Shown: positions 1 through 6,759 of the stretch, one piece after another
Numbering within the stretch: the stretch's first letter is position 1
Layout of the letters: each line of letters opens with the position of its first letter
From: Nitrosomonas sp.
GTDB lineage: Bacteria > Pseudomonadota > Gammaproteobacteria > Burkholderiales > Nitrosomonadaceae
NCBI GenBank assembly: GCA_021774205.1
Contig: JAJFJI010000143.1
Coordinates: 1 to 10,167, forward strand
Direction of reading: 5' to 3'
DNA: 10,167 nt
The notes under the pieces: generated by a model
Told to the model about the DNA's origin: nothing
Database searches by the model: none
The model's input: the letters and a program-made list of their open reading frames with translations, nothing else
Translations under genes and position numbers: made by a program

Positions 1-566
1 TCACTGACTTGTGTCGTGAGGGTATCCCCCAATAGTTGTTTTGTTTTTTCAATCGATATATTTTCATCATGCGCGCCCGCTTGTGCTTTGGTAGAAGGGG
101 TAAAAATTGCGCCACCCGGCAGTTTCTCGGCTTGCTGCAAACCGTCAGGCAATGAAATGCCGCAAATTGCGCCGGTTTTTTGATAATCCTTCCAACCGGA
201 TCCCGCCACATAACCACGCACAATCGCTTCTACGGGTAGTGGCTTTAATCGCTTTACTACAAAAGCGCGATCAACAACCTGGTCACGTTCCGCCCCTGCC
301 ACTACCGATTCAGGAGGAATGCCTGTCATATGATTGGCAATAATATGGCTAAGTTTATTAAACCAGAAGCTTGAAATCGCAGTCAGTACTTTGCCTTTGC
401 CCGGAACAGCCGTTGGCAGAATGATATCAAATGCGGATAAGCGATCCGTTTGTATAATTAACAAGTTATTATTATCAATTGCGTAAATATCGCGTACTTT
501 TCCACGATGTAGCAAAGGTAGGGTTTTTATACTTGTTTCAAATAACGCAGGTTCGTTGATGGTCAT
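1..566 (-). CDS. purC: Phosphoribosylaminoimidazole-succinocarboxamide synthase (SAICAR synthetase), C-terminus cut by window edge
   Basis: PurC condenses CAIR with aspartate, using ATP, to form SAICAR in cytosolic de novo purine synthesis. Reading minus from ATG 566-564 gives 188 codons with no stop before the edge. Family motifs appear in order: RGKVRDIY (21-28), DRLSAFD (41-47), the SAICAR synthetase signature LPVEAIVRGYVAGS (110-123) and FTPSTKAQAGAHDENI (155-170). Family members in this group run to roughly 295 residues (from memory), so about a third is missing, including the second signature. The ATG overlaps the purK stop as ATGA (566-563), so translation is probably coupled to purK. 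The reading frame is open and the motifs are intact, so this is a normal gene interrupted only by the window boundary. Confidence 0.96.
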   Translation of the reverse strand, partial: MTINEPALFETSIKTLPLLHRGKVRDIYAIDNNNLLIIQTDRLSAFDIILPTAVPGKGKVLTAISSFWFNKLSHIIANHMTGIPPESVVAGAERDQVVDRAFVVKRLKPLPVEAIVRGYVAGSGWKDYQKTGAICGISLPDGLQQAEKLPGGAIFTPSTKAQAGAHDENISIEKTKQLLGDTLTTQVS

Positions 567-1708
567 AAAAACGTATTCATATTGAGTAATTGTTTAATTT
601 CCAACGCCTGTTCCAGTGCTGCATTAACCGTTTTGTCCAGCACGGTAAAATGGCCCATTTTCCGACCTGGGCGTGCTTCACGCTTTCCATACAAATGTAA
701 TTTGACAAATGGATGCTGGAGAAGCTGTTGCCAGTTAGGGTCTGCTGATTGCCACAAATCACCCAGCAAATTGACCATGACCGCCGCGCTATGCATCTCG
801 GTACTGCCCAACGGTAATCCACAAAGTGTGCGCACCTGCTGCTCGAACTGGGAAGTAACACAAGCGTCAATGGTATAGTGGCCACTGTTATGCGGACGCG
901 GCGCAATTTCATTAATGACGAGTTGACCATCCGCCAGCACGAAAAACTCCACGCATAAGATTCCCCGGTAATCGAGCTTCTCGGCAACACGAATGGCTGT
1001 TTCATTGGCACGCTGGATAATTTCCTGCGAAACATTGGCAGGGATCATGCTGATATCTAGAATACCATGCGCATGCTGATTCTCCGCCGCTGGAAAAATG
1101 CTTAATGCATTATCAAAACCACGCGCCACGATAACTGATATTTCATTTTTCAGCGGCAATCGCTGTTCCAGGACACAGCTTTCTTTATTTAGACTGGCAA
1201 ATGCAGCCCTTAAATCAGCCGCATTATTGACGCGGACTTGACCTTTTCCGTCATAACCAAAGCGACTTATCTTGAGTATTCCAGGAAACAATTCAGGGTG
1301 CGTTTCTGGCGATAGTACATCATTATCCCGAACCACCGCAAATGCAGCGACTGGAAAGCCATTAGTGGCTAAAAACTGTTTCTCAGCAATTCGATTTTGC
1401 GCAATCGCTACACTATTAGCATCCGGGCAGACAACACAATAGTCGGCCAGGAAGCTGAGTGAGTCAGATGGAATATTTTCAAATTCGGTGGTAACACCTG
1501 CGCAAGTCGAACCAAGTTCATACAGCGCTTTTCTATCACTATAATCAGCACAGATAAAACGATCAGCGATACAACCTGCCGGACTGTCCTCTGATGCGTC
1601 AAGTACCGTGACACGATAACCCATGCACTGGGCCGCCATGGTAAACATGCGCCCCAACTGGCCGCCACCAAGCAAGCCTAGCATCGTGCCCGGCATAATA
1701 CTTTTCAT
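563..1708 (-). CDS. purK: 5-(carboxyamino)imidazole ribonucleotide synthase (ATPase subunit of AIR carboxylation)
   Basis: PurK uses ATP and bicarbonate to carboxylate AIR to N5-CAIR, the substrate of PurE. It is an ATP-grasp enzyme of 381 aa, a usual length. The N-terminal nucleotide-fold loop reads GLLGGGQLGRM (11-21). TTEFENIP follows (73-80), then the ATP-binding stretch KISRFGYDGKGQ (146-157), PAAENQHAHGIL (206-217), the metal/substrate segment NEIAPRPHNSGHYTIDAC (266-283) and a C-terminal HLYGKREARPGRKMGHF segment. The ATG at 1708 shares ATGA with the purE stop, and the gene's own stop shares ATGA with purC, so it sits in the middle of a tightly coupled trio. A second in-frame Met at residue 5 is possible but less likely, because the overlap favours the first. 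Confidence 0.97.
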   Translation of the reverse strand: MKSIMPGTMLGLLGGGQLGRMFTMAAQCMGYRVTVLDASEDSPAGCIADRFICADYSDRKALYELGSTCAGVTTEFENIPSDSLSFLADYCVVCPDANSVAIAQNRIAEKQFLATNGFPVAAFAVVRDNDVLSPETHPELFPGILKISRFGYDGKGQVRVNNAADLRAAFASLNKESCVLEQRLPLKNEISVIVARGFDNALSIFPAAENQHAHGILDISMIPANVSQEIIQRANETAIRVAEKLDYRGILCVEFFVLADGQLVINEIAPRPHNSGHYTIDACVTSQFEQQVRTLCGLPLGSTEMHSAAVMVNLLGDLWQSADPNWQQLLQHPFVKLHLYGKREARPGRKMGHFTVLDKTVNAALEQALEIKQLLNMNTFL

Positions 1709-2193
1709 ACCGGCAATGTCATCGCTGTAACGGCCGCTGCTTGCTTTTTTCTAAAGGCCGCCAGTTCCTTAGCTAATGACGCATCGTGCACTGCCAGCAG
1801 TGCAACGGCAAATAACCCAGCATTAGCAGCACCGGCTTCTCCAATGGCAAAAGTGGCGACGGGAACACCTTTTGGCATCTGCACAATGGATAACAACGAA
1901 TCGACGCCCTGAAGCCGTTTGGAAGTAACTGGCACACCTAATACTGGCAAGGTGGTTATAGCCGCGATCATGCCAGGCAGGTGCGCTGCGCCACCGGCCC
2001 CGGCAATAATACATTTAATACCGCGATCTATAGCGGCTTCGGCATATTCAAACATACGATCCGGTGTGCGGTGCGCGGATACTATCAGCGCTTCATGAGC
2101 TATATGAAAATCCTTGAGGATGTTAACAGCGTGCTGCATCACATCCCAATCACTGTCACTGCCCATAACAATACTGATTAATGGCTTGTTCAT
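1705..2193 (-). CDS. purE: N5-carboxyaminoimidazole ribonucleotide mutase, class I PurE
   Basis: PurE moves the carboxylate of N5-CAIR to carbon 4, giving CAIR. The product is 162 aa, typical for a stand-alone class I enzyme. Visible motifs are MGSDSDW (10-16, phosphate-binding loop), SAHRTPDR (39-46, with the catalytic-loop His41), GAGGAAHLPGM (65-75), PVLGVPV (83-89) and the conserved block around SLLSIVQMPKGVPVATFAIG (99-118). The presence of purK next door fits a class I enzyme, which works on N5-CAIR and not on AIR plus CO2. It is the first gene of purEKC. No Shine-Dalgarno sequence is visible upstream of ATG 2193-2191. The only promoter-like hexamer, TATAAC on the minus strand (2206-2201), lies just 7 nt from the ATG. 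Confidence 0.97.
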   Translation of the reverse strand: MNKPLISIVMGSDSDWDVMQHAVNILKDFHIAHEALIVSAHRTPDRMFEYAEAAIDRGIKCIIAGAGGAAHLPGMIAAITTLPVLGVPVTSKRLQGVDSLLSIVQMPKGVPVATFAIGEAGAANAGLFAVALLAVHDASLAKELAAFRKKQAAAVTAMTLPV

Positions 2194-2277
2194 GGATTAC
2201 GTTATATTAATTAAGTTGGATAAATAGCGGCTAAAAGAATAATAAACCAGAATTCAGTTTGAATAAGGTTAAGTCTG

Positions 2278-2283
2278 TATAAT
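2278..2283 (+). promoter_or_regulatory. Possible -10 box (TATAAT) for exbD and downstream genes
   Basis: A consensus TATAAT lies in the 149-bp divergent gap between purE and exbD. It would place a transcription start near 2290 and give a leader of about 50 nt. The -35 side is poor: TTGAAT at 2259-2264 is only 13 bp away, and TTCAGT at 2253-2258 is 19 bp away with 3 of 6 matches. The assignment rests on the -10 match and on position alone. Confidence 0.35.
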
Positions 2284-2342
2284 ATCCACCCTGGCTATTA
2301 TATGTAAGCTTATCGTTACGAATTTTTTAGCGATTATATTCT

Positions 2343-2774
2343 ATGAACTTTCAGCGTGGCAGACAAAAAGAAGAACCGGAAATTAATCTAGTACCGATGA
2401 TTGATGTGTTACTGGTTATCCTGATTTTTTTGGTAATTACGACAACCTACTCAAAATTTGCGGAACTTGAAATTAATTTACCACAATCAGCGGCAGATGC
2501 AGTAGATAAAAATATTGAACGCCCTAATGTGATTGACATTTCAATTGACGCAGCTGGCAGTTATACGGTCAATGGCGTACCGGTAAAATTTACCGGGATT
2601 GAAAATCTGCAAAATGCGTTGCAATCCGCCGCCGATAACAAACCTGATCCACTCATCATTATCAACGCAGATGCCAAAGCCACGCACCAGTCAGTCATTA
2701 ACGTAATGGAAGCTGCAAGGGTGGCAGGTTACAATAAAATCACGTTTACCGCTGAAATTAATAATACTAACTAA
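2343..2774 (+). CDS. exbD: ExbD/TolR-family biopolymer transport protein
   Basis: ExbD/TolR proteins form part of an inner-membrane proton-driven motor (with ExbB/TolQ) that energises TonB-dependent import or the Tol system. The 143-aa product has the family layout: a short charged cytoplasmic N-terminus (1-13), one membrane helix (about 15-36) and a periplasmic domain ending in an ITFTAE strand. The motif NLVPMIDVLLVILIFLV contains Asp21, the proton-carrying residue conserved in the family. An in-frame stop at 2328 forces the ATG at 2343, which has no clear Shine-Dalgarno sequence. No exbB/tolQ partner is beside it: purE diverges on one side and sodB follows 47 bp later. I cannot separate ExbD from TolR by sequence alone. 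Without tolA/tolB nearby, ExbD is the safer label. Confidence 0.9.
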   Translation: MNFQRGRQKEEPEINLVPMIDVLLVILIFLVITTTYSKFAELEINLPQSAADAVDKNIERPNVIDISIDAAGSYTVNGVPVKFTGIENLQNALQSAADNKPDPLIIINADAKATHQSVINVMEAARVAGYNKITFTAEINNTN

Positions 2775-2821
2775 TTCCTGTCGCGTTTCAGTATCATTCT
2801 ATTTATCAAAGGAGAGAAACA

Positions 2822-3463
2822 ATGACGAATGTCAATGTAGATAATTTTTCTAGCGCCGCTCAATCAGGATCACAGTTTGTTTTGGCACCCCTACCCTACG
2901 CAAATAACGCGCTCGAACCGGTTATCTCAGCCAATACACTCAGCTTTCATTACGCAAAACACCACAATACTTATGTGACCAATCTCAATAATCTGGTAGC
3001 AGGAACTGAACTTGCCGGCCAATCGCTGGAACAAATAATCAGGGCGACCGCTGGACAAACTGACAAAGCGAGTATTTTTAATAATGCGGCGCAAGTGTGG
3101 AACCATATGTTTTACTGGCTCAGTTTAAAACCAAACGGCGGTGGCGAGCCCCCTGCCGCGTTGAAACAGAAAATTGAGGCGGCTTTTGGCAGTGTAGATG
3201 CTTGTAAAAAGGCGCTTGCAACCGCTGCGGTGACCCAGTTTGGTAGTGGCTGGGCTTGGCTTGTGCTTGATGGCGATAAAGTTTCAATCGCTAAAACAAG
3301 CAATGCGGATTCCCCATTAACTAAAAATATCCGCCCGTTATTAACCATTGACGTTTGGGAACATGCTTATTACCTGGATTATCAGAATCGTCGCCCTGAT
3401 TATGTCAATACCATTCTGGAAAAATTAATCAACTGGGATTTTGCCGCAGCCAATCTCGGCTAG
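2822..3463 (+). CDS. sodB: Superoxide dismutase [Fe], cytosolic
   Basis: SodB converts superoxide to hydrogen peroxide and oxygen. The metal ligands expected from the Fe/Mn family are all visible: His43 (SFHYAKHH), His95 (QVWNHMFYW), Asp177 and His181 (TIDVWEHAYY). Gln91 in NNAAQVWNH is the second-shell glutamine position typical of iron enzymes, so Fe is favoured over Mn. At 213 aa it is longer than the roughly 193-aa E. coli type. The extra length is mostly an N-terminal polar tail of about 17 residues (Asn, Ser, Val and Gln rich) that does not look like a signal peptide, plus a small insert near 77-83. The start is well supported by a strong Shine-Dalgarno (AAAGGAG, 2808-2814) 7 nt before the ATG. 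hisG begins only 11 nt after the stop. Confidence 0.96.
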   Translation: MTNVNVDNFSSAAQSGSQFVLAPLPYANNALEPVISANTLSFHYAKHHNTYVTNLNNLVAGTELAGQSLEQIIRATAGQTDKASIFNNAAQVWNHMFYWLSLKPNGGGEPPAALKQKIEAAFGSVDACKKALATAAVTQFGSGWAWLVLDGDKVSIAKTSNADSPLTKNIRPLLTIDVWEHAYYLDYQNRRPDYVNTILEKLINWDFAAANLG

Positions 3464-3474
3464 TTTCCATATTT

Positions 3475-4119
3475 ATGACCGACATTACTATCGCCCTTTC
3501 CAAGGGGCGCATCTTTGACGATACTGCACCCTTGTTGAAAATGGCGGGAATTGAAGCGCTTGATGATCCAGAAAAATCACGCAAATTGATACTTGCAACC
3601 AACCGCGCTAACGTGCGCCTGGTGATTGTCCGCGCATCAGACGTTCCAACCTATGTCCAATATGGCGCAGCAGATATCGGCATCGCTGGCAAGGACGTGC
3701 TTCTGGAACATGGTGGCACAGAGCTTTATCAGCCACTGGATTTAAATATTGCCCGATGCCGAATGATGGTAGCCGTGCCCACAGGATTCGATTATGAATC
3801 CGCCGTATTTCAGGGTGCGCGATTAAGAGTTGCCACAAAATATTTGCAGACAGCGCGTGAGCACTTTGCCGATAAAGGGGTGCATGTAGATTTGATTAAA
3901 CTTTATGGTTCCATGGAGCTTGCGCCATTGGTTGGCCTCGCCGATGCAATTGTCGATCTGGTGTCAACGGGTAATACACTAAAAGCCAACAACCTGGAGG
4001 CAGTCGAAGAAATCATGCCGATTTCATCGCGTTTAATTATTAATCAGGCAGCCTTAAAATTAAAACGGGAAACTATCCAACCGATCTTAAAGGCTTTCTC
4101 AGAAGCGGTTGAAGCATAA
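3475..4119 (+). CDS. hisG: ATP phosphoribosyltransferase, short form (HisG_S)
   Basis: HisG joins ATP and PRPP to make phosphoribosyl-ATP, the committed step of histidine synthesis. The protein is 214 aa and stops after the two periplasmic-binding-protein-like catalytic lobes. It lacks the C-terminal regulatory domain of the long form, so by family knowledge it should need a HisZ partner, which is not in this window. Motifs seen are ALSKGRIFDD (7-16), RASDVPTYVQYGAADIGIAG (53-72), and the PRPP-binding signature with VDLVSTGNTL (160-169) preceded by GSMELAPLVGLADA. No Shine-Dalgarno is evident before ATG 3475, and the gap to sodB is 11 nt, so translation may rely on read-on from sodB. hisD follows after 29 bp. 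Confidence 0.96.
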   Translation: MTDITIALSKGRIFDDTAPLLKMAGIEALDDPEKSRKLILATNRANVRLVIVRASDVPTYVQYGAADIGIAGKDVLLEHGGTELYQPLDLNIARCRMMVAVPTGFDYESAVFQGARLRVATKYLQTAREHFADKGVHVDLIKLYGSMELAPLVGLADAIVDLVSTGNTLKANNLEAVEEIMPISSRLIINQAALKLKRETIQPILKAFSEAVEA

Positions 4120-4128
4120 CTGTCTAAG

Positions 4129-4150
4129 ATAAAAAATCGGAATTTTTTAT
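4129..4150 (+). promoter_or_regulatory. AU-only hairpin enclosing the hisD start codon
   Basis: Bases 4129-4137 (ATAAAAAAT) pair perfectly with 4142-4150 (ATTTTTTAT), leaving a 4-nt loop CGGA. The right arm includes the A and T of the hisD ATG. The only Shine-Dalgarno-like bases (GGA, 4139-4141) sit in the loop, 7 nt from the ATG. In mRNA this could hold the start codon in a weak, melt-prone stem. The pairing is seen in the sequence; a regulatory role is inference. Confidence 0.4.
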
Positions 4151-5450
4151 GGTTCAAATAAAACGACTCGCCTCCACAGATATCGGGTTTAATAAATCGC
4201 TTGGTCAGTTACTGGCATTTGAGAATGCACAGGATGATGAAGTAAACAAGACGGTAACCAGTATTCTCACCGACATTAAATGTCGTGGCGATGCAGCATT
4301 GCTGGAATATACCCAGCGCTTTGATAACCTGACTGCAACGACAATTGAAGCGTTAGAATTACCCAAAGCGTATTTGCAGCAAGCACTTCAAGCACTACCA
4401 CCTTTTCAACGTGATGCGCTTGAACAAGCTGCTCAACGCGTTCGCGCTTATCATGAAAAACAAGCGGCGCAATCCTGGCAATACGAGGAAGCGGACGGAA
4501 CAATACTAGGCCAGAAAATTACACCGCTTGACCGTGCTGGATTATATGTTCCAGGTGGCAAAGCATCCTACCCTTCCTCGGTTCTAATGAATGCACTGCC
4601 TGCCAGCGTTGCAGGTGTTCAAGAACTGATCATGGTAGTGCCCACGCCAAATGGCGAAAAAAATGACTTGGTACTGGCGGCAGCCGCCATTTGTGAGGTA
4701 GACCGTGTTTTCACTATTGGTGGTGCTCAAGCCATCGGTGCATTGGCCTATGGCACGCAAACTATCCCACAAGTTGATAAAATTGTTGGGCCAGGTAATG
4801 CGTATGTCGCAGCGGCAAAACGGTGCGTCTATGGCTTAGTCGGCATAGATATGATTGCAGGCCCATCAGAAATTCTAGTCATTTGTGACGGCAAAACTAA
4901 TCCGGATTGGATTGCAATGGATCTGTTCTCGCAAGCTGAGCATGATGAATTGGCGCAGGCAATCCTACTTTCTCCAGATACCGCCTTTCTAGACAAGGTT
5001 GAAACAAGTATTAACCGGCAACTGGAAACCATGCCACGAAAAGCGATTATTCATACGTCTCTTGAAAATCGTGGCGCACTTATCCGAGTTAATGATCTCG
5101 ATGAAGCATGTGCCATTGCCAATCAAATTGCGCCTGAGCATTTGGAATTATCGGTTGATCAACCTGAAAAATGGTTGGAAAAAATTAAGCATGCAGGCGC
5201 TATTTTTCTTGGCCGGAATGCTTGCGAAGCGATTGGTGATTATTGCGCCGGCCCCAACCACGTACTCCCTACCTCCCGCACGGCACGTTTCTCATCGCCG
5301 CTTGGCGTTTATGATTTCCAGAAACGAAGCAGCCTTATTCAGGTATCCGCGCAAGGTGCGGCAACACTTGGCGCGATTGCTTCCACCTTAGCCAAAGGTG
5401 AAGGTCTGCAGGCACATGCCATGTCTGCTGAATACCGTTATAAGGGCTAA
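4149..5450 (+). CDS. hisD: Histidinol dehydrogenase
   Basis: HisD catalyses the last two oxidations of histidine synthesis, L-histidinol to histidine, with two NAD+ and one zinc. The protein is 433 aa, normal for the family. Residues equivalent to the E. coli zinc ligands are present: Gln262 and His265 (SQAEHDE), Asp364 (GDYCAGPNH) and His423 (GLQAHAMSAEYR). The catalytic pair Glu330-His331 lies in APEHLEL. Other conserved blocks are DRAGLYVPGGKASYPSS (128-144), GGAQAIGALAYGT (191-203), VGPGNAYVAAAKR (213-225) and AGPSEIL (237-243). It follows hisG by 29 bp, a common betaproteobacterial pairing. The usual next gene hisC is absent, and an RNA methyltransferase follows instead. The start lies inside an AU-rich hairpin. 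Confidence 0.98.
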   Translation: MVQIKRLASTDIGFNKSLGQLLAFENAQDDEVNKTVTSILTDIKCRGDAALLEYTQRFDNLTATTIEALELPKAYLQQALQALPPFQRDALEQAAQRVRAYHEKQAAQSWQYEEADGTILGQKITPLDRAGLYVPGGKASYPSSVLMNALPASVAGVQELIMVVPTPNGEKNDLVLAAAAICEVDRVFTIGGAQAIGALAYGTQTIPQVDKIVGPGNAYVAAAKRCVYGLVGIDMIAGPSEILVICDGKTNPDWIAMDLFSQAEHDELAQAILLSPDTAFLDKVETSINRQLETMPRKAIIHTSLENRGALIRVNDLDEACAIANQIAPEHLELSVDQPEKWLEKIKHAGAIFLGRNACEAIGDYCAGPNHVLPTSRTARFSSPLGVYDFQKRSSLIQVSAQGAATLGAIASTLAKGEGLQAHAMSAEYRYKG

Positions 5451-5505
5451 GCGCGCAAATAAAGAAACTGGTGTCAAAAAATATTCTGAGGCCTGCGCTC
5501 TCGCT

Positions 5506-6306
5506 ATGCAATCTATTTCCTCACGCGAGCATCCTTTTTTCAAGCAACTGGTTAAATTAGAAAGGTCTGCTAAACAGCGCAGAAAAAGTGGTTTGACGAT
5601 ACTGGATGGCATCCATCTGATCGAAGCTTATTGTGCGGCGCTGGGCCCACCTATTAACCTCATCACAAGCAAATCAGGATATGAACACGCAGAAATAAAG
5701 AAAATAATCCACAAACAAGCTAAAAAAATCGTTATATTGAGCGACGCGTTGTTTTGTGAGACTTCTCCGGTAAAAACACCAACAGGGATAATGGCGCTTA
5801 TATCTATTCCAGCGATCAAGGCTATTCCAGTCAATAAAAATGAAGCTTTTTGCGTCTTGCTTGAATCGATACAGGATCCGGGCAACCTGGGTTCCATTTT
5901 ACGTTCTGCTGCCGCTGCGGGCGCGTGCGATGTCTATCTTTCAACAGATTGCACGGACGCTTGGTCACCTAGAGTACTTCGCGCAGCAATGGGCGCACAT
6001 TTCTTACTGCATATCCATGAACGGTCTAACTTGGTGGAAATTGCAAAACTATTTAACGGCAAGACAATCACTACTACTGTTCAAGCAAAAAAAAGCCTTT
6101 ACGAAACCCCTTTAACTGGGCCTATTGCTTTTGTATTTGGCAATGAAGGAAAAGGTTTATCCGATAAAATGCTGGAAATTTCTAACGAACAAATTACGAT
6201 ACCCATGCTTGGCAAAACAGAATCACTCAATGCAGCTTCAGCCGCGGCAATATGCTTTTTTGAGCGGGTTCGACAAATAACAAATAAGCAAAATTCCAGT
6301 ACATAA
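5506..6306 (+). CDS. SpoU/TrmH-family 2'-O-ribose RNA methyltransferase
   Basis: The protein transfers methyl from S-adenosylmethionine to a ribose 2'-OH in rRNA or tRNA; the exact target cannot be told. With the start at 5506 it is 266 aa. An N-terminal substrate-binding domain begins ISSREHPFFKQLVKLERSAK and contains GLTILDGIHLIEA (29-41). The C-terminal SPOUT knot has motif 1 DPGNLGSILRSAAAAG (124-139, Arg133 the likely catalytic residue), motif 2 FGNEGKGLS (211-219) and motif 3 IPMLGKTESLNAASAAAI (232-249). The frame is open upstream to an ATG at 5398, inside hisD. That would add 36 residues with no family resemblance, so I chose 5506, although its ribosome-binding site is weak (GAGG 14 nt upstream). 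The 55-bp gap after hisD suggests cotranscription with it. Confidence 0.9.
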   Translation: MQSISSREHPFFKQLVKLERSAKQRRKSGLTILDGIHLIEAYCAALGPPINLITSKSGYEHAEIKKIIHKQAKKIVILSDALFCETSPVKTPTGIMALISIPAIKAIPVNKNEAFCVLLESIQDPGNLGSILRSAAAAGACDVYLSTDCTDAWSPRVLRAAMGAHFLLHIHERSNLVEIAKLFNGKTITTTVQAKKSLYETPLTGPIAFVFGNEGKGLSDKMLEISNEQITIPMLGKTESLNAASAAAICFFERVRQITNKQNSST

Positions 6307-6329
6307 TCACCAATAATTAGCAGTTTTAA

Positions 6330-6359
6330 TTGGAACTAAAAAATACTGCGGTGTATCAT
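6330..6359 (+). promoter_or_regulatory. Possible promoter for the small secreted-protein gene
   Basis: TTGGAA (6330-6335) and TATCAT (6354-6359) are separated by 18 bp, with 4 of 6 and 5 of 6 matches to sigma-70 boxes. They lie in the 90-bp gap before the gene at 6397, and a start near 6366 would give a leader of about 30 nt. No clear terminator of the upstream transcript is seen in this gap, so read-through from the methyltransferase gene is also possible. Confidence 0.35.
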
Positions 6360-6396
6360 AATAACTGAAAATATCAATAAATCTTCTGGAGAAATA

Positions 6397-6723
6397 ATGA
6401 AAACTTTTCACCTAGTTTTGGCTTTCCTGCTGAGTCTACTGATTTTTAGCACTTCATATGCTCAAAATACTTCCGATGCAACAACAAAATTGCCAAATGA
6501 CGAAGGTATTGTTGCCTCGGTTCTTGAAACAACCGGTTATACCTATATGGAACTAGAAAATGGCGATAGGCTCTTCTGGATTGCCGCGCCAACCACACAG
6601 GTAAAAGTGGGTGATCACGTACGTTTTGTTGAAAGTATGGCAATGACTAATTTCTCCAGCAAAACGCTCAATCGCACATTCCACCGCATTATCTTTGTCT
6701 CTTCGACAATGATAAAAAAATAG
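6397..6723 (+). CDS. Small exported protein, NrfJ-like/OB-fold-like
   Basis: The product is 108 aa. Residues 1-22 form a clear Sec signal peptide: Lys2, a hydrophobic core LVLAFLLSLLIF, and a signal peptidase I site SYA-QN. The mature domain reads as compact beta-rich: GIVASVLETTGYTYMEL, NGDRLFWIAAP, VKVGDHVRF, then MAMTNFSSKTLNRTFHRIIFV. This resembles small periplasmic proteins loosely annotated as NrfJ-related, with the pattern GYTY..v..g...iWaAaP..kVkvGD...m.mknF.SKTLnRtF. That match is from memory and gives no firm function. No Cys or heme motif is present. The ATG has a good Shine-Dalgarno (GGAG, 6388-6391, 5 nt away). It runs convergent to uvrB with 36 bp between the stops, where I see no terminator. 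Confidence 0.85.
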   Translation: MKTFHLVLAFLLSLLIFSTSYAQNTSDATTKLPNDEGIVASVLETTGYTYMELENGDRLFWIAAPTTQVKVGDHVRFVESMAMTNFSSKTLNRTFHRIIFVSSTMIKK

Positions 6724-6759
6724 CAGGAATTAGAATAACCAATACAAAATACGGCCAGG

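Noticed and set aside
107..343. Plus-strand open frame opposite purC.
   Set aside because: It lies antisense to the well-supported purC frame and has no domain or initiation signal.
2259..2283. TTGAAT (2259-2264) plus TATAAT (2278-2283) as a full promoter.
   Set aside because: The spacing is only 13 bp, too short for a sigma-70 promoter. Only the -10 is kept as a candidate.
2284..2342. Fur-type iron box before exbD/sodB.
   Set aside because: No stretch resembles the GATAAT repeat pattern well enough to report.
4999..5391. Plus-strand 130-codon frame inside hisD.
   Set aside because: It is an out-of-frame shadow of hisD, whose catalytic residues are all intact.
5398..5505. Longer version of the RNA methyltransferase starting at the ATG inside hisD.
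   Set aside because: The extra 36 residues lie half in hisD and do not resemble the family, whose N-terminus begins at the ISSREHP segment.
6307..6335. CCAAT...ATTGG inverted repeat after the methyltransferase as a terminator.
   Set aside because: Only 5 pairs, mostly A-T, with no T-run; not a credible intrinsic terminator.
6724..6759. Bidirectional terminator between the convergent small-protein gene and uvrB.
   Set aside because: No stem-loop with a T-tract is visible in the 36-bp gap; only a short direct repeat (CCAGGTCA) is present at 6755-6764 and 6768-6775.
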